Shown here: positions 1 to 6,310 of the stretch, piece by piece
How positions within the stretch are numbered: the stretch's first letter is position 1
Layout: every line of letters begins with the position of its first letter
Assembly (NCBI GenBank): GCA_903873735.1
Contig: CAIQPO010000011.1
Span: 1 to 13,469, forward strand
Origin: Candidatus Collierbacteria bacterium
GTDB taxonomy: Bacteria; Patescibacteriota; Microgenomatia; UBA1400; MFAQ01
Direction: 5' to 3'
DNA length: 13,469 bases
Position numbers and translations under genes: made by a program
Notes under the pieces: model-generated
Databases searched by the model: none
What the model was told of the DNA's origin: nothing
The model's input: only the letters and a program-made list of their open reading frames with translations

Positions 1-248
1 GATCTGGTAGCAAGACTACTAGCTGGAGATTTATGGAGCTCCAGAGAAGGATTGGTGAGCAACTATATGAGCCAATGGAGGTTGCTGATATGGCTGTGGA
101 CGGTAAGGATGTAATGAATGTTTTAAAGATTAATCCTGGACCAAGGGTAGGTGAAGTTCTGAAAAAGTTATTTGAAGAAGTTATTGACGATACCTCAAAA
201 AATAATCGAGATTATCTACTTCAAAAGATTAAAGAGTTGGGTTTATGA
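1..248 (+). CDS. tRNA nucleotidyltransferase (CCA-adding)/poly(A) polymerase-like protein, C-terminal part
   Basis: Partial gene entering from the left edge. The reading frame is open from base 3 and ends at TGA 246-248, so about 81 C-terminal residues are present. The stretch GKDVMNVLKINPGPRVGEVL, followed by KKLFEEV and a terminal helix with REYLLQ-like spacing (RDYLLQKI), matches the C-terminal RNA-binding region of class II CCA-adding enzymes and related HD-type nucleotidyltransferases. In that family a conserved D-x-x-x-x-G-x-D-(I/V)-(M/L) segment precedes a GPxxGxxL motif. The head domain and any HD domain lie outside the window, so CCA addition, poly(A) polymerase and a related HD protein cannot be separated. 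An internal ATG at 33 is not a credible start because the homologous sequence continues upstream of it. The gene converges on secF with a 6-base overlap and no hairpin between them. Confidence 0.8.
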   Translation, partial: SGSKTTSWRFMELQRRIGEQLYEPMEVADMAVDGKDVMNVLKINPGPRVGEVLKKLFEEVIDDTSKNNRDYLLQKIKELGL

Positions 249-1097
249 CTTTTTTGAGAACAGTCTGTCCCATACGATCAACAGTGGGGCGGCTGTGAAA
301 GTAGACGAGTAGGTGCCTGTAATAGTACCGATGAGAAGGGCTAGAGAAAAGTACCTCGTGGATTCGCCTCCCATTAAATACATTGCAAGCAGCATGAAGA
401 TAATAGTAAGTGAGTTGTTTAGAGATCTGGCCATGGTTTCTGTGACAGCCTGGTTTACTAAGTCCTCAAAACTAACTCCCTTAATTTTTTTTGATAACTC
501 CCTAATTCTGTCGTATACAACGATGGTGTCATGTACAGAGAATGATAGGATCGTGAGTACTGCAGTAACGAAAAGTAGATCCACCTCAACGCCAAAATAG
601 TGTCCTAGGATTGAAAAGGAGCCGAGGAGCACAGCCGTGTCGTGGAACATGGCCAACACAGCACAGAGACCGTACTTGATTTGCTTGAAAGCTAGACTAA
701 TGTAGAGAAGAAGTAGCGTGGAAGCAATGACCAGTGCGTTCACTGTTTTCTTGATGGTTTCTGAGCCAAGAGCCGGACCGATGGTTTCAAAGTCTAGAAG
801 TGATATCTTTGGGTCTTCTTTTTTTAAGCTGGTGATAATTGCTTCTACACTGGATTGCGATGTGGGTTTTCCTTTAATGGTGTAGACGTTATTATCTTGA
901 TTCTCCAATACTGGAGAGATTTCAGAGAGAGAAGTGGTAAGCTTCTCACCGGTAAGACTGGTGCTTATGGATAACCGAGTACCTCCTGTAAATTCAATTG
1001 ATAGCTTTAGTCCGTATTTTGTGAGTGAATATACTCCTGGGATAATAACCAAGGCGGAGATAAACAAATAAAGAGGGATAAATTTCATCCATTTCAT
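243..1097 (-). CDS. secF: SecF, protein translocase accessory subunit
   Basis: SecF of 284 residues. With SecD it forms the membrane complex that uses the proton motive force to help complete SecYEG/SecA protein export. Visible features are TM1 (about residues 7-26), the IEFTGGT motif (34-40) opening the periplasmic P4 domain, and then five membrane segments from about 115 to 278. TM4 carries the SecF signature FSVHDTIVVYDRIRE (186-200) with D190. The usual family form is GYSxNDT, so His replaces Asn here, a variant I believe occurs in other SecF proteins. The start ATG lies inside ATGA at 1094-1097 and shares bases with the secD stop, so translational coupling to secD is likely. The length is slightly short for the family (about 300), with no missing membrane segment. 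The 3' end overlaps the convergent neighbour by 6 bases. Confidence 0.95.
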   Translation of the reverse strand: MKWMKFIPLYLFISALVIIPGVYSLTKYGLKLSIEFTGGTRLSISTSLTGEKLTTSLSEISPVLENQDNNVYTIKGKPTSQSSVEAIITSLKKEDPKISLLDFETIGPALGSETIKKTVNALVIASTLLLLYISLAFKQIKYGLCAVLAMFHDTAVLLGSFSILGHYFGVEVDLLFVTAVLTILSFSVHDTIVVYDRIRELSKKIKGVSFEDLVNQAVTETMARSLNNSLTIIFMLLAMYLMGGESTRYFSLALLIGTITGTYSSTFTAAPLLIVWDRLFSKKS

Positions 1098-2473
1098 AAG
1101 CTTTTGTTTCTTAGAGCTTTTTGAGATATTAAAAGTCTTAAAAGATTTCTAGTAACATAAATTCCAGTAAAAAGTGAGATTAATATGCCGATTACGAGAG
1201 TGAGAGCAAAACCTCTTACTGCTCCAGAAGTATTGAGGAAGTTCCAATCGAATGGGTTGAATAGAATTAAACCAGTTATGATAGTGGCGGTGTTGGCGTC
1301 TTTTATTGAGTCCCAAGCTCTACCAAAGGCTAACTCCATTGCCAGGTGCCAAGGTCTACCCTCTCTAATTTCTTCTTTGTATCTCTCAAAAATTAGAATA
1401 TTACTGTCAACTGCCATACCCACTGAAAGGATAAAACCTGCAATACCTGGCAGCGATAACACCACTGGAATTATTTTGTAAACTGCGAGGGTGAATACAC
1501 CATATAGCAATAAACTAAGTGAGGCTACTAGGCCTAGTTTGCCATAGTAAAGTGACATAAATAGCATGACCATGGATAAGCCGATAATTCCAGCAATAAC
1601 ACTCTTGCGAATTGATTCCGCGCCTAAAGTGGCGGGAATATTTTTTTGTGAGATGATTTCAACTGGCACTGGAAGAGCTCCTGCGTTAAGCTGAACGGAG
1701 AGGGCTTTCGCTTCATCGGGGGTAAAGTTGCCGGTGATTTGTGCTTGCCCGCCGGTAATTTCTGCTTGAACAACAGGCATGGTAATTGGCTGACCATCAA
1801 GCAAAATGGCGATGGGCTTTTGGATATTCTCCTTGGTGAGTTTGGCGAATTTTTCCCTACCTGATTCCTTGAAGGTAATTGCCACTGCCGGAAGTCTATT
1901 ATCAGTTTCAAATGTAACTTGAGCTAGTTGTAAGTCAGCCCCAGTCAGTCCTGTGGGTTCAAATCCGGTGAGAGTGCCAGCATCTGTGGCGGTTTTGCCT
2001 GGAGTGATGACTGGAAGCGCAAACTCTAGAGAAGCAGTCTCTCCGATTAGGGTAACTGCCTGCATGGTGTCGGTTACTCCTGGCAGCTCAACAATAACTC
2101 TTTGTTCAGTACCTGACAGGGCGGTTTTTACAGTAGCCTCTGATACACCAAACATGTCGACCCTTCTTGCAACAACATTTTTAAGAGACTCAAGGGCATT
2201 TTGCTGGTTTGCAGAATCTATTTTGGACATATCTGCCTTAAGCGTAACCTGAACACCTCCTTTGATATCTAGGCCTTGTTTCAGTTCGATTTCTTTACTT
2301 AGATCAATTGATCCTATCTTTAAATCCAAATATGGGCGGTTGAAAGAAAGGTTTAGGTCTTTACCGAGCACCTTTCCTGAAAAGAATATTTTTGCCGGCA
2401 ATACAATATATAGAGAGATTACCACTAGAACAAATATGGAAAAGATTGATTTTTCTAGTTTACCGATTTTCAT
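1094..2473 (-). CDS. secD: SecD, protein translocase accessory subunit
   Basis: SecD of 459 residues, partner of SecF in the inner-membrane complex that pulls translocating proteins outward. TM1 is at about residues 8-30. The family motif GLDIKGGVQVTL (68-79; usually GLDLRGG) begins the large P1 head-and-base domain, which runs to about residue 285. Five membrane segments follow. TM4 contains GMAVDSNILIFERYKEE (352-368) with D356 in the position of the proton-relay Asp. DANTATIITG (392-401) and VRGFALTLVIGI (419-430) are also typical. It is shorter than E. coli SecD (615) and resembles compact SecD proteins. It follows the AbrB-like gene after 10 bases and overlaps secF by 4. No Shine-Dalgarno precedes the ATG, but a consensus TATAAT lies 9 bases upstream (see the promoter entry). 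Confidence 0.96.
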   Translation of the reverse strand: MKIGKLEKSIFSIFVLVVISLYIVLPAKIFFSGKVLGKDLNLSFNRPYLDLKIGSIDLSKEIELKQGLDIKGGVQVTLKADMSKIDSANQQNALESLKNVVARRVDMFGVSEATVKTALSGTEQRVIVELPGVTDTMQAVTLIGETASLEFALPVITPGKTATDAGTLTGFEPTGLTGADLQLAQVTFETDNRLPAVAITFKESGREKFAKLTKENIQKPIAILLDGQPITMPVVQAEITGGQAQITGNFTPDEAKALSVQLNAGALPVPVEIISQKNIPATLGAESIRKSVIAGIIGLSMVMLFMSLYYGKLGLVASLSLLLYGVFTLAVYKIIPVVLSLPGIAGFILSVGMAVDSNILIFERYKEEIREGRPWHLAMELAFGRAWDSIKDANTATIITGLILFNPFDWNFLNTSGAVRGFALTLVIGILISLFTGIYVTRNLLRLLISQKALRNKSL

Positions 2474-2482
2474 ATCTTTTGG

Positions 2483-2488
2483 ATTATA
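2483..2488 (-). promoter_or_regulatory. Candidate internal promoter (-10 TATAAT) for leaderless secD mRNA
   Basis: On the minus strand a perfect TATAAT spans 2488 to 2483 and overlaps the stop of the AbrB-like gene. Nine bases separate it from the secD ATG at 2473, so transcription would begin within about 1-3 bases of the start codon. The upstream 20 bases are A-rich (an AAAAAAG run), but no TTGACA-like -35 is seen at 17 bases. The hexamer could be chance in an AT-rich overlap. The absence of any Shine-Dalgarno for secD makes a leaderless start plausible. Confidence 0.4.
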
Positions 2489-2690
2489 AACTTTTTTGCT
2501 TTTTATTTGGTATTGGTTTTAGGCCTAGTGTGAGCTGATGGCTGTCAGGAAAACTGATTAGGAGCTCGTTTGTCATACTTAGAGTCACCTCTGCATGATC
2601 TCCAGCTTTTAGTGAGAGGTTTTTGACAATTTCTGAAGGCAGGGTAATACCGATAGAGTTGCCAACTTTTAATATCTTTTGTCTATACAT
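2484..2690 (-). CDS. AbrB/MazE/SpoVT-family DNA-binding protein
   Basis: A 68-residue protein whose first ~47 residues form a swapped-hairpin AbrB domain. The pattern KVGNSIGITLPSEIVKNL (8-25), followed by LKAGDHAEVTL, matches the family form 'vGNS.gv.iP.ei...l.l..Gd.v.v'. Such proteins dimerise to bind DNA as transcription regulators (AbrB, SpoVT) or act as antitoxins (MazE). The 20-residue tail is basic (NKKQKSL) and has no recognisable toxin-binding element. No toxin-sized reading frame of the PIN or MazF kind is adjacent, so a simple regulator is more likely than an antitoxin. It sits 3 bases after the HTH-nucleotidyltransferase gene and 10 bases before secD, in the same direction, with no Shine-Dalgarno visible. 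Its target is unknown. Confidence 0.8.
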   Translation of the reverse strand: MYRQKILKVGNSIGITLPSEIVKNLSLKAGDHAEVTLSMTNELLISFPDSHQLTLGLKPIPNKKQKSL

Positions 2691-2693
2691 AGA

Positions 2694-3275
2694 CTATTGT
2701 GCTAGCTGCGATTCGTCACCAATAAGCAATACTTTCGGTTGAAGTAGCACTTTGATGATAAATGGATCGAAGTGATCTCTGCGGTATTGAAACTCATCTT
2801 CAGTCATGACAGAGTAGTTTATTTCGGTTTGAAGTTGTTTTTCGACCTGCTTAACAATTTGAGCAACTTGAGGCATGAGAAGTTTTCCCACGATTAAAAG
2901 GTCAACGTCTTCTGGGGTTCTGACTTCAGACCTTAAGAGTTTCTGTGACATGAGGGCAAATTTAACATAGCCCAATTTGTTTTTATTTTTGATGATAAAT
3001 CTACCTGGCCCGGTGGATTTTGCCACTAAGTTGGAAATTTCAGAAAATAAAGGGTAGGCAGTGCGGATATGGTAGTAAAGACGATTACCTCGCTTCTCAC
3101 TTTTTAGTAAACCAATATTTTGAAGGTGAAGCAGCTCTCTTCTAACAGCATTAATTTCTTCCTTTGTGGCTCTTGTTAGCTGTCTAACATAGAACATCTC
3201 TTTGGGCTGCGAGAAAAATACCTTTAAGAGCTTAACTCTTACTTTGGAGATGATTAAATCTGATAACTTGGCCAT
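2694..3275 (-). CDS. Winged-helix protein with degenerate nucleotidyltransferase domain
   Basis: A 193-residue two-domain protein. Residues about 8-72 form an ArsR/MarR-like winged helix: a strand-start region FYVRQLTRATK, a recognition helix INAVRRELLHLQNIGLL, and a wing SEKRGNRLYYHI. Residues about 100-190 resemble the MNT-type minimal nucleotidyltransferase fold. The segment PEDVDLLIVG (121-130) corresponds to the usual SDIDLLVIG with both Asp residues, and the ending DPFIIKVLLQPKVLLIGD is typical of this HTH-NTase family. The GS-x(2)-(K/R)-G motif that should precede it is missing (MSQKLLRSE is in its place), so nucleotide transfer is doubtful and a regulatory or binding role seems more likely. 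It lies 24 bases after the DUF3048 gene and 3 bases before the AbrB-like gene. No Shine-Dalgarno is visible. The biological target is unknown. Confidence 0.75.
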   Translation of the reverse strand: MAKLSDLIISKVRVKLLKVFFSQPKEMFYVRQLTRATKEEINAVRRELLHLQNIGLLKSEKRGNRLYYHIRTAYPLFSEISNLVAKSTGPGRFIIKNKNKLGYVKFALMSQKLLRSEVRTPEDVDLLIVGKLLMPQVAQIVKQVEKQLQTEINYSVMTEDEFQYRRDHFDPFIIKVLLQPKVLLIGDESQLAQ

Positions 3276-3299
3276 TTTTTGGGCAGGCCTAGCTAATTT

Positions 3300-4520
3300 T
3301 TATTGATACTCGACCTTTCCACCTAGCGGTAGAATCTCTACCCAAACTTGCCCTGGTAGAAGTGTAACTTCTTTGCCAGCTTTGTCGGTAAAGATTGTTC
3401 TGGATGCTTGTTTGGTCTTTTTCCATTTGATTTCGGTAGCGGTACCACCCTGAAAGAGTATACCAGTACCTTCGGAGATTACATTGTAGAAGAGATGCTT
3501 GTGTTCATCCAGAGGACCCTCTTCTTTGGCGTACTGAACAATGACTGCAGAGGCTTGAATCTGCGAATTGGTATCAAGGTCGACATGAGGCTGGCCACCT
3601 TGGTTTCTTAGGTATGCTTTTTTGGTAGCGTCGTATTTCCACTCAACAGTGAAGTCTTTGTAATTAGCCCAAAAATCGAATTTTATATTATTAGCCGATG
3701 TCCCTTGAGGAACAAATTTTGAGTCAAATTTCCAGGATTTGAATCCTGTTAACCATCTACTATCATCGGCCATTTTTCCAGTGAAACCTCTTTTTTCAGC
3801 TTCTCTCCAGGCTGCGGGAAGTGATCCTACCATAGTGTGCTCTGTGGCTAGGATCTTATCGGCTCCAAGACGGTTGTAGTCTCTGAGAAGCACTGGATAA
3901 CCTATATCGGAAGTGGTATCGAAGTCGTTTCCCCTTGGCTTTCTCCATCCCATTTTTGCTAATTCTTCTATAGCCATGGCTTTGGGGTTGGTGGTGCACT
4001 GCTTGGTACCTTCGTTTCGCGAACAATTTGCACCACCGACATGCATGTAGATTGGCTGATTGTATTCTGCAGCAAGATTTACGAAGTAAATTCTGGCACT
4101 TCTCACTGGGGCGACTCTAGCGACATCTGCTTGGGCACCGCAATAGAATACTCCCATAAAGCGAGTGATCCCGCCTTCTGCAACTGCTTCATACACAACA
4201 TCTGCCAGAGAGAGACCTGATTGAGGTCTGGATTCAAGATGATTTTCAATCATTGCTAAAACTGGTCGCTTGGTTTCCCATCTTTCTTTCTCTGTTTTGG
4301 AGAAAAGGGCACCATTTATTGGGCAAATTTCTGTTTTTGGTTCGTTGGCAAACTGAGAGAAGGACCCAGTTTTTTCACCGCTACCAGAGATTGAAGGAGA
4401 AGAGCCCTCTTGGCCAGCGAGAGGTGACATAAGACTGGTGTTTGATGGAGTAATTGCATAAGTAATGCCCGCAGAGACAAAAAATGAAAGAATGAGACCA
4501 ATAATTATTTTTGGAGACAT
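3300..4520 (-). CDS. Secreted or membrane-anchored DUF3048 (YerB-like) protein
   Basis: A 406-residue exported protein. Residues 4-21 are hydrophobic (IIIGLILSFFVSAGITYA) and form a signal peptide or N-terminal anchor. A Ser/Gly/Pro-rich linker follows to about residue 60. The DUF3048 N-terminal domain then starts at about 65: RPVLAMIENHLESRPQSGLS, ADVVYEAVAEGGITRFMGVF and VARVAPVRSARIYFV are its hallmark segments, best known from Bacillus YerB. The second domain (about 280-404) contains VEWKYDATKKAYLRNQGGQPHVD-like and final VWVEILPLGG features of the DUF3048 C-terminal part. Cysteines at 66, 127, 166 and 175 could form disulfides outside the membrane. No lipobox Cys is seen near the signal, unlike lipoprotein YerB. 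The biochemical function is unknown; a cell-envelope role is inferred from export. It follows the DUF4446 gene by 19 bases and heads toward secDF. Confidence 0.88.
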   Translation of the reverse strand: MSPKIIIGLILSFFVSAGITYAITPSNTSLMSPLAGQEGSSPSISGSGEKTGSFSQFANEPKTEICPINGALFSKTEKERWETKRPVLAMIENHLESRPQSGLSLADVVYEAVAEGGITRFMGVFYCGAQADVARVAPVRSARIYFVNLAAEYNQPIYMHVGGANCSRNEGTKQCTTNPKAMAIEELAKMGWRKPRGNDFDTTSDIGYPVLLRDYNRLGADKILATEHTMVGSLPAAWREAEKRGFTGKMADDSRWLTGFKSWKFDSKFVPQGTSANNIKFDFWANYKDFTVEWKYDATKKAYLRNQGGQPHVDLDTNSQIQASAVIVQYAKEEGPLDEHKHLFYNVISEGTGILFQGGTATEIKWKKTKQASRTIFTDKAGKEVTLLPGQVWVEILPLGGKVEYQ

Positions 4521-4539
4521 TTTGGTTGATGATGACTAA

Positions 4540-5001
4540 TTATTTATTACTAAGTGCTCGTTTTATAACAGCAAGCTCTTCTTTGGAGAGCACAACTTCA
4601 CCTTCAGGCTTACCACTTTGCAAGCTTTTGGCATAAAGGCGGGTGTTTTCTCGGCTATGTAATGAGCTTATCACAAAGCCATTGTTGTTTTCATCAAGTA
4701 GACACATTGAAAAGCTTTGATCGCCACCAGTGTCGGTGAAAGGGTTGAACCTGACGAAGCCAAGCTTTTGGAAATGGTCTTTGTTCTGTTCGATTTCTGA
4801 TTTCAAAGATTCTTGGAGTTTGTTTATGGATTCAGAATTTGAGTCTGATAAAGCAATTAGGTGATTTAGTGAGGAAATGAGATCTTTTTTCGATACACCG
4901 TTGGTTAGATTTCTGTAATGAGTATGGAGCTTAAACAAAAGAACAGTGAGGACTAGGGACCAAACAAATAAGACTGCACAGATTAAATAAATTGGTTGCA
5001 T
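4540..5001 (-). CDS. DUF4446 family membrane-anchored protein
   Basis: A 153-residue protein with one N-terminal membrane helix (about residues 3-24), a basic/polar neck, a probable coiled coil with many charged residues (about 35-75), and a C-terminal DUF4446 core. The core markers are LGFVRFNPFTDTGGDQSFSM (80-99), DENNNGFVISSLHSRENTRL and YAKSLQSGKPEGEVVLSKEE, which match the 'vRynaF.d.GGdlSFs.alLd...dGvvltSlhgRe.sr.YaKpi..g.s...LS.EE' pattern of the family. The family has no established function; it occurs in Firmicutes and in CPR genomes. This appears to be the first gene of the leftward cluster that ends with secF. Its ATG faces the rightward small membrane-protein gene across a 55-base divergent spacer. 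No Shine-Dalgarno is seen, and an approximate -10 (TAGAAT, 5016-5011) lies 9 bases upstream. Confidence 0.87.
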   Translation of the reverse strand: MQPIYLICAVLFVWSLVLTVLLFKLHTHYRNLTNGVSKKDLISSLNHLIALSDSNSESINKLQESLKSEIEQNKDHFQKLGFVRFNPFTDTGGDQSFSMCLLDENNNGFVISSLHSRENTRLYAKSLQSGKPEGEVVLSKEELAVIKRALSNK

Positions 5002-5056
5002 AGCTTATCTATTCTAATACAAATATGATTATTCATGCGTGTTATATACTTGGGGT
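5002..5056. promoter_or_regulatory. Divergent spacer with -10-like hexamers in both directions
   Basis: Rightward, TATATA (5043-5048) is preceded by an extended TGt (5040-5042) and overlaps TATACT (5045-5050). Both place the transcription start at about 5055-5057, on the ATG at 5057. Leftward, TAGAAT reads from 5016 to 5011, placing a start within a few bases of the DUF4446 ATG at 5001. No -35 element resembling TTGACA is seen in either direction. The promoter-like sequence overlaps the alternative GTG start at 5039, which argues against that start. Confidence 0.4.
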
Positions 5057-5296
5057 ATGTCGAAGGAGAGAAAAACAAGAAAAGAGAAAATAAAAACCAC
5101 AGAAAGAAGGATAAATACCTTCAAAGTTCGGGAGGAGTGGCTAGAAGTAAAACCTGAAAATCAGAGCGAAAAATCAAGCCTTTTGCCAAAAGTAAATCTT
5201 TCTTATTTGAGACTGGACTTGACAAAGACATTTGTGCTTACTATGCTTGTCCTAGCCTTGGAGATAGCCTTGTGGCAGTATTTATCCAAGAATTAA
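5057..5296 (+). CDS. Small basic protein with C-terminal membrane helix, unknown function
   Basis: A 79-residue protein I do not recognise by name. The N-terminal 15-20 residues are strongly basic (MSKERKTRKEKIKTTERR), the middle is charged and polar, and residues about 55-77 form one hydrophobic helix (TFVLTMLVLALEIALWQYL) ending in LSKN. With its positive N-terminus it probably sits as a tail-anchored or N-in membrane protein. The size and a single C-terminal helix recall SecE, but the SecE amphipathic motif before the helix is absent, so I do not assign it. I chose ATG 5057 over the in-frame GTG 5039 because a -10-like sequence covers the region between them. The base run GGGG just before the ATG is too close to act as a normal Shine-Dalgarno. 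The next gene begins 26 bases downstream, so the two are probably co-transcribed. Confidence 0.65.
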   Translation: MSKERKTRKEKIKTTERRINTFKVREEWLEVKPENQSEKSSLLPKVNLSYLRLDLTKTFVLTMLVLALEIALWQYLSKN

Positions 5297-5303
5297 ATAA
5301 AAG

Positions 5304-5314
5304 AAAGGGGGTGA
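5304..5314 (+). promoter_or_regulatory. Strong Shine-Dalgarno for the DUF5679 gene
   Basis: AAAGGGGGTGA differs by one base from AAAGGAGGTGA, the full complement of the 16S rRNA 3' end. Its GGGGG core ends 11 bases before the ATG at 5323. It is the clearest ribosome binding site in the window, and it supports this short gene's start. Confidence 0.7.
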
Positions 5315-5322
5315 ATTATTGA

Positions 5323-5463
5323 ATGCAGATTTATTGTGTAAAGTGCAGAGCCAAGAAAGAGGTTTCAAATTTTGAAAAGGTTACCATGAAAAATGGTAAA
5401 CCAGCTGTTAAAGCTGTTTGTCCCTCATGTGGCACTAAAATGTTTAAAATCGGTGCTGCTTAA
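5323..5463 (+). CDS. DUF5679-type zinc-ribbon protein
   Basis: A 46-residue protein with two CxxC knuckles: YCVKC at residues 4-8 and CPSC at about 33-36, separated by a basic linker (KVTMKNGKPAVKA), and ending CGTKMFKIGAA. The pattern IYCVKCRAKKEV ... GKPAVKAVCPSCGTKMFKI is typical of the small DUF5679 proteins common in CPR bacteria, which presumably bind one zinc ion. Function is unknown; binding to nucleic acid or to a ribosome is only a guess. The start is set by a near-perfect Shine-Dalgarno and the stop TAA is followed after 14 bases by a hairpin terminator. It is the second gene of a two-gene rightward unit with the small membrane protein. Confidence 0.85.
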   Translation: MQIYCVKCRAKKEVSNFEKVTMKNGKPAVKAVCPSCGTKMFKIGAA

Positions 5464-5477
5464 AGCACACCATTTCC

Positions 5478-5514
5478 AAAAAAACCAAGCAAGTGAAAAT
5501 GAGCTTGGTTTTTT
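5478..5514. terminator. Bidirectional Rho-independent terminator
   Basis: An A-run plus CCAAGC (5478-5490) pairs with GCTTGG plus a T-run (5503-5514) around a 12-base loop. Flanking CC and GG can extend the stem further. On both strands the GC-containing stem is followed by a run of T, so it can terminate the rightward DUF5679 unit and the leftward channel gene, which converge here 59 bases apart. Confidence 0.85.
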
Positions 5515-5522
5515 GGTGGAGA

Positions 5523-6215
5523 TTATTTTGACTTGAAGTTCTCGTATGACTCTTCTAGAACTTTTTTGATCAAGTCTTTTGACCCTAAACCAAATCCAAG
5601 TCCGAGGGCGAGCGAAATAGTGGCGACAAAACCAGTGAAGATAACCTCAATAAAGCTTTGAGCGATTCCAAGCTGACTGATAGCTGCGAGGACGGAAACT
5701 ATCATTACGGTATAACTAACGAATTTGCCCATAAAACGACTTACAGACACATCTACGCTCCCCAGAGAGCCCTTTACCACTTTTTCCAGGACACCAGCTA
5801 AGATAACACCGATAAGCAAAATTATTACTGCTGCAAATAAATTGGGAATGTAAGAAAGGATCGTGCTAAGGAACGCGGTAACTGTGGTAAGACCGAGGAT
5901 GTTTACACTGGCCATGAAAAATAGTGTAATGATTGCCCACCTAACCACTTCACCAATAACTACTTCAATTTTTTCAGTAATCTGGGCATTTTTTAAAAAT
6001 TCTTTTATTGCAGGATTGGTGAACAGAGAGTCCAGTTTGGTAACTTTAAGAAGCTTGACGGTGAGAGACTTAGCCCAACCTGAAAGTAACAAACCTACTA
6101 ATAATACCAATAAAGCTCCAAGTAAAACCGGAATAAACTGAACTATCCCACTAAACACTTGATTCACGGCCACTGAAAAGGAGTCTTCAAAGGTGTAATA
6201 CGCGTTATTTGTCAT
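5523..6215 (-). CDS. Mechanosensitive-channel-like membrane protein with TM-helix repeats
   Basis: A 230-residue integral membrane protein with about five hydrophobic segments (roughly residues 22-47, 86-110, 117-145, 163-185, 190-215). The layout fits the 'conserved TM helix' repeats seen in small MscS-related proteins. One repeat begins at IPVLLGALLVLLVGLLLSGW followed by a basic cytoplasmic stretch, and a second at IPNLFAAVIILLIGVILAG. The glycine-rich helix ATISLALGLGFGLGSKDLIK resembles the pore helix of MscS. The beta domain and large cytoplasmic cage of full MscS are absent, so the protein ends soon after the pore-like helix. A role in osmotic relief is inferred from family resemblance only. 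It is transcribed alone from a strong-looking promoter 8 bases upstream of the ATG and ends at a shared bidirectional terminator. The start lacks a Shine-Dalgarno. Confidence 0.75.
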   Translation of the reverse strand: MTNNAYYTFEDSFSVAVNQVFSGIVQFIPVLLGALLVLLVGLLLSGWAKSLTVKLLKVTKLDSLFTNPAIKEFLKNAQITEKIEVVIGEVVRWAIITLFFMASVNILGLTTVTAFLSTILSYIPNLFAAVIILLIGVILAGVLEKVVKGSLGSVDVSVSRFMGKFVSYTVMIVSVLAAISQLGIAQSFIEVIFTGFVATISLALGLGFGLGSKDLIKKVLEESYENFKSK

Positions 6216-6223
6216 ATAAGGGA

Positions 6224-6252
6224 ATGATAGAAAAAAACCGAAGATAAGTCAA
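6224..6252 (-). promoter_or_regulatory. Promoter giving a leaderless mRNA for the channel-like gene
   Basis: On the minus strand TTGACT (6252-6247) and TATCAT (6229-6224) are separated by exactly 17 bases and each differs from the sigma-70-type consensus at one position. Eight bases separate the -10 from the ATG at 6215, so the predicted transcript starts at or next to the start codon. This is the best two-element promoter in the window. Confidence 0.65.
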
Positions 6253-6275
6253 ACTCTTTATAAAATTACTATGGG

Positions 6276-6304
6276 TTGTTTTTATCTCTTATTTCTGTTA
6301 AGAT
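6276..6304 (+). promoter_or_regulatory. Promoter of the RNase P RNA gene
   Basis: TTGTTT (6276-6281), a 17-base spacer and TAAGAT (6299-6304), preceded by an extended -10 TGt (6296-6298). The predicted start, 7 bases downstream, is G6311, which is the first paired base of helix P1 in the RNA. The agreement between promoter and RNA 5' end supports both calls. Confidence 0.65.
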
Positions 6305-6310
6305 ATTATT

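Noticed and set aside
313..600. Plus-strand open frame opposite secF
   Set aside because: It is the complement of conserved SecF codons, with no family resemblance or start signal. The same applies to the other long frames opposite secD, miaB, HU, RNase Y and recA.
2484..2690. AbrB-like protein as an antitoxin with a neighbouring toxin
   Set aside because: Neighbours are an HTH-NTase protein and secD; no PIN, MazF or similar toxin frame is present.
5057..5296. SecE identity for the small membrane protein
   Set aside because: Size and single helix fit, but the amphipathic segment conserved before the SecE helix is absent and no nusG or L11 gene follows.
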